Origin: CAJQQY01 sp964352225
GTDB lineage: Bacteria; Bacteroidota; Bacteroidia; Chitinophagales; Saprospiraceae
Length of the DNA stretch: 14,330 bases
Assembly (NCBI GenBank): GCA_964352225.1
Contig: CAYGRM010000160.1
Coordinates: 1 to 14,330, forward strand
Direction of reading: 5' to 3'
Shown here: positions 12,904 to 14,330 of the stretch, piece by piece
How the letters are laid out: each line of letters begins with the position of its first letter
Position numbering within the stretch: position 1 is the first letter of the stretch
Program-made: the position numbers and the translations under genes
The notes under the pieces: generated by a model
What the model saw: the letters and a program-made list of their open reading frames with translations, nothing else
Told to the model about the DNA's origin: nothing
The model's database searches: none

Positions 12904-14330
12904 TACATCTCCAAAACCTGGTTCACCACATTCTCTCCAGTAAATCCAAACTTCTCATCCAGCACAGTATATGGTGCAGAATACCCAAAATGCGTCATTC
13001 CAAACACCTTTCCTGTTGCTCCAACCAAACCTTGCAATGTGCTAGGTAAACCTGCGGTTAAACCAAATTTAGGACAAGCAGCGGGCAAAATTGATTCTTG
13101 ATATTCAGCAGATTGATTTCTAAATAATCCTTCTGAAATAGCCGAAACCACTCTCACTTGCTTTCCATAATGACTTCTTAATTTCTCCGCACCGTCAATC
13201 AAAGTGGCTACTTCAGAGCCATTAGCTACTAAAATAACATCTGGTGTTCCTTCGCAATCTTGAATAATATATGCTCCTTTCTGAGCTCCTAAAGCATCTT
13301 GAAATCTAGTATTTCCCTCACTTGCTGGAAGCGTTTGAATATTTTGTCGAGAGAAAATCATCCCAGTTGGAGTCTTTCTATTTTCGAAAGCCATTTTCCA
13401 AGCCACCGTTGCTTCGTCAGTATCTGCAGGTCTTAAAGCTAACAAACTATTTTCGCCAGAGTGATTTTTCAATTGCTCCAACAATCTTAATTGTGCTTCT
13501 TGCTCAATCGGTTGGTGAGTTGGCCCATCCTCTCCTACTCGAAATGCATCATGCGTCCAAAGGAAAATAACTGGCGTTTCCATCAAGGCAGCTACCCGCA
13601 TTGCTGGCTTCATATAATCAGAAAATGCAAAGAAGGTTGCACAAACTGGAATCACTCCACCATGTAAAGCTAAACCTGTACACAAGGCTGACATGGTTAA
13701 CTCAGCTACTCCTGCTTGCAAAAATTGTCCTCTGAAATCCCCCTTCTGAAAAGCAGTTGTCTTCTTTAAAAAGCCATCCGTTTTATCACTATTGGAAAGA
13801 TCAGCAGAAGAAACGATCATGTTTTCCACGTGATCAGCCAAGTAACTCAATACTGTACTTGAACCAACTCTGGTGGCAGCGTTTTGTTTTTGTTCGATAG
13901 CCGACCAATCGATTTCTTGAACATCGTTGGAGAAAAATCTAGCTAATCTTTTGGCACGATTTGGATTATCTGTTTTCCAAACCTCAAAAGCTGCTTTTCG
14001 TTTTTTTGCCTGTTCTCTTTTTCTTTCTAGTGTTTTTTCATAAAACTCCGCTACATCTGGAAAAATTTGAAATGGATTTTCAGGATCTCCACCTAAGTTT
14101 TTAACTGATGCTACAAAGTCTCCTCCAGAATTACTCAATGGTTGACCATGTGTATCCACTTTTCCTTCGTATGCCTCGCCAGCTGCGGTCATTGCTCCTT
14201 TTCCCATAATGGTTTTACCAATAATCAAAGTTGGGCGTTCTGATTCATCAATTCCAGATTGGATTGCATGTCGAATTTCATCTGTATCATTACCATCAAT
14301 TGTCACTACATGCCAGTTCCAAGCTTCATA
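12903..14330 (-). CDS. tkt: transketolase, N-terminal part beyond the window
   Basis: The frame is open to the window edge (YEAWNWHVVTIDGND), so about 475 residues of a usual 670-690 are seen; roughly the first 200 residues, with most of the thiamine diphosphate-binding domain, are missing. The enzyme moves two-carbon ketol units between sugar phosphates in the pentose phosphate pathway and also makes erythrose 4-phosphate, a substrate of the DAHP synthase in this window. Visible motifs are GVAELTMSALCTGLALHGG with the Glu of the PYR domain that activates thiamine diphosphate, THDAFRVGEDGPTHQPIEQ, the RPADTDEATVAWK block, SRQN, the C-terminal domain start VILVANGSEV, and GMTHFGYSAP near the end. 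GTG at 14306 could be misread as a start, but the homology continues upstream. It converges with the permease gene across the inverted repeat. Confidence 0.95.
   Translation of the reverse strand, partial: YEAWNWHVVTIDGNDTDEIRHAIQSGIDESERPTLIIGKTIMGKGAMTAAGEAYEGKVDTHGQPLSNSGGDFVASVKNLGGDPENPFQIFPDVAEFYEKTLERKREQAKKRKAAFEVWKTDNPNRAKRLARFFSNDVQEIDWSAIEQKQNAATRVGSSTVLSYLADHVENMIVSSADLSNSDKTDGFLKKTTAFQKGDFRGQFLQAGVAELTMSALCTGLALHGGVIPVCATFFAFSDYMKPAMRVAALMETPVIFLWTHDAFRVGEDGPTHQPIEQEAQLRLLEQLKNHSGENSLLALRPADTDEATVAWKMAFENRKTPTGMIFSRQNIQTLPASEGNTRFQDALGAQKGAYIIQDCEGTPDVILVANGSEVATLIDGAEKLRSHYGKQVRVVSAISEGLFRNQSAEYQESILPAACPKFGLTAGLPSTLQGLVGATGKVFGMTHFGYSAPYTVLDEKFGFTGENVVNQVLEM

Noticed and set aside
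1..14330. CRISPR arrays, tRNA or rRNA genes, insertion sequences
   Set aside because: No regularly spaced direct repeats, no tRNA-like cloverleaf or CCA-ended sequence, and no transposase motifs were found on either strand by eye.

Overview
The window looks like Bacteroidota chromosome. It is AT-rich, shows no systematic Shine-Dalgarno sites before its genes, carries a consensus Bacteroidota promoter (TTG, 20 bases, TAnnTTTG), and encodes a secreted nuclease with a C-terminal domain of the type IX secretion kind. The gene order pheA, aminotransferase, tyrA, DAHP synthase-chorismate mutase is also typical of that phylum. A saprospirian or flavobacterial relative is plausible, but the genus cannot be set from this sequence. 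No rRNA, tRNA, CRISPR array or transposase was seen.

Layout. (1) 1-746, minus: 5' part of a TIR-domain gene of biological-conflict type, cut by the window edge. (2) 912-1424, minus: a flavodoxin-like NAD(P)H-dependent reductase interrupted by one in-frame TGA. (3) 1634-2794, plus: a secreted protein of unknown function. (4) 2796-7391, minus: a complete Phe/Tyr branch operon in the order promoter, leader region, pheA, aminotransferase, tyrA, bifunctional DAHP synthase/chorismate mutase, terminator. (5) 7515-8641, minus: an MsrB lipoprotein and a four-helix membrane protein. (6) 8733-12692, plus: a secreted endonuclease/exonuclease/phosphatase-family nuclease, overlapped by 4 bases by a class V PLP enzyme, then a TauE/SafE-family permease. 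(7) 12687-12903: a 46-base perfect inverted repeat flanking a strong hairpin, between convergent genes. (8) 12903-14330, minus: the C-terminal two thirds of transketolase.

The most notable content is in the 536-base gap upstream of pheA. It holds two tandem transcription attenuators that fit the classic leader-peptide model. Downstream of one consensus promoter, a 24-codon leader ORF with seven Phe/Tyr codons (SFYYSFYYF) is followed by a perfect 20-bp terminator hairpin. Then a 20-codon leader ORF with nine aromatic codons in a run of ten (FYFYYGFWFY) is followed by a second terminator with a ten-T tract, just ahead of pheA. Both leader stop codons are followed directly by a G-rich stretch that can pair with the 5' arm of the terminator. 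In the second unit this pairing extends into a long antiterminator hairpin. The operon thus appears to pass two serial checkpoints for charged tRNA-Phe and tRNA-Tyr, with one Trp codon only in the second. The four enzymes it controls make DAHP, prephenate, phenylpyruvate, 4-hydroxyphenylpyruvate, and finally Phe and Tyr.
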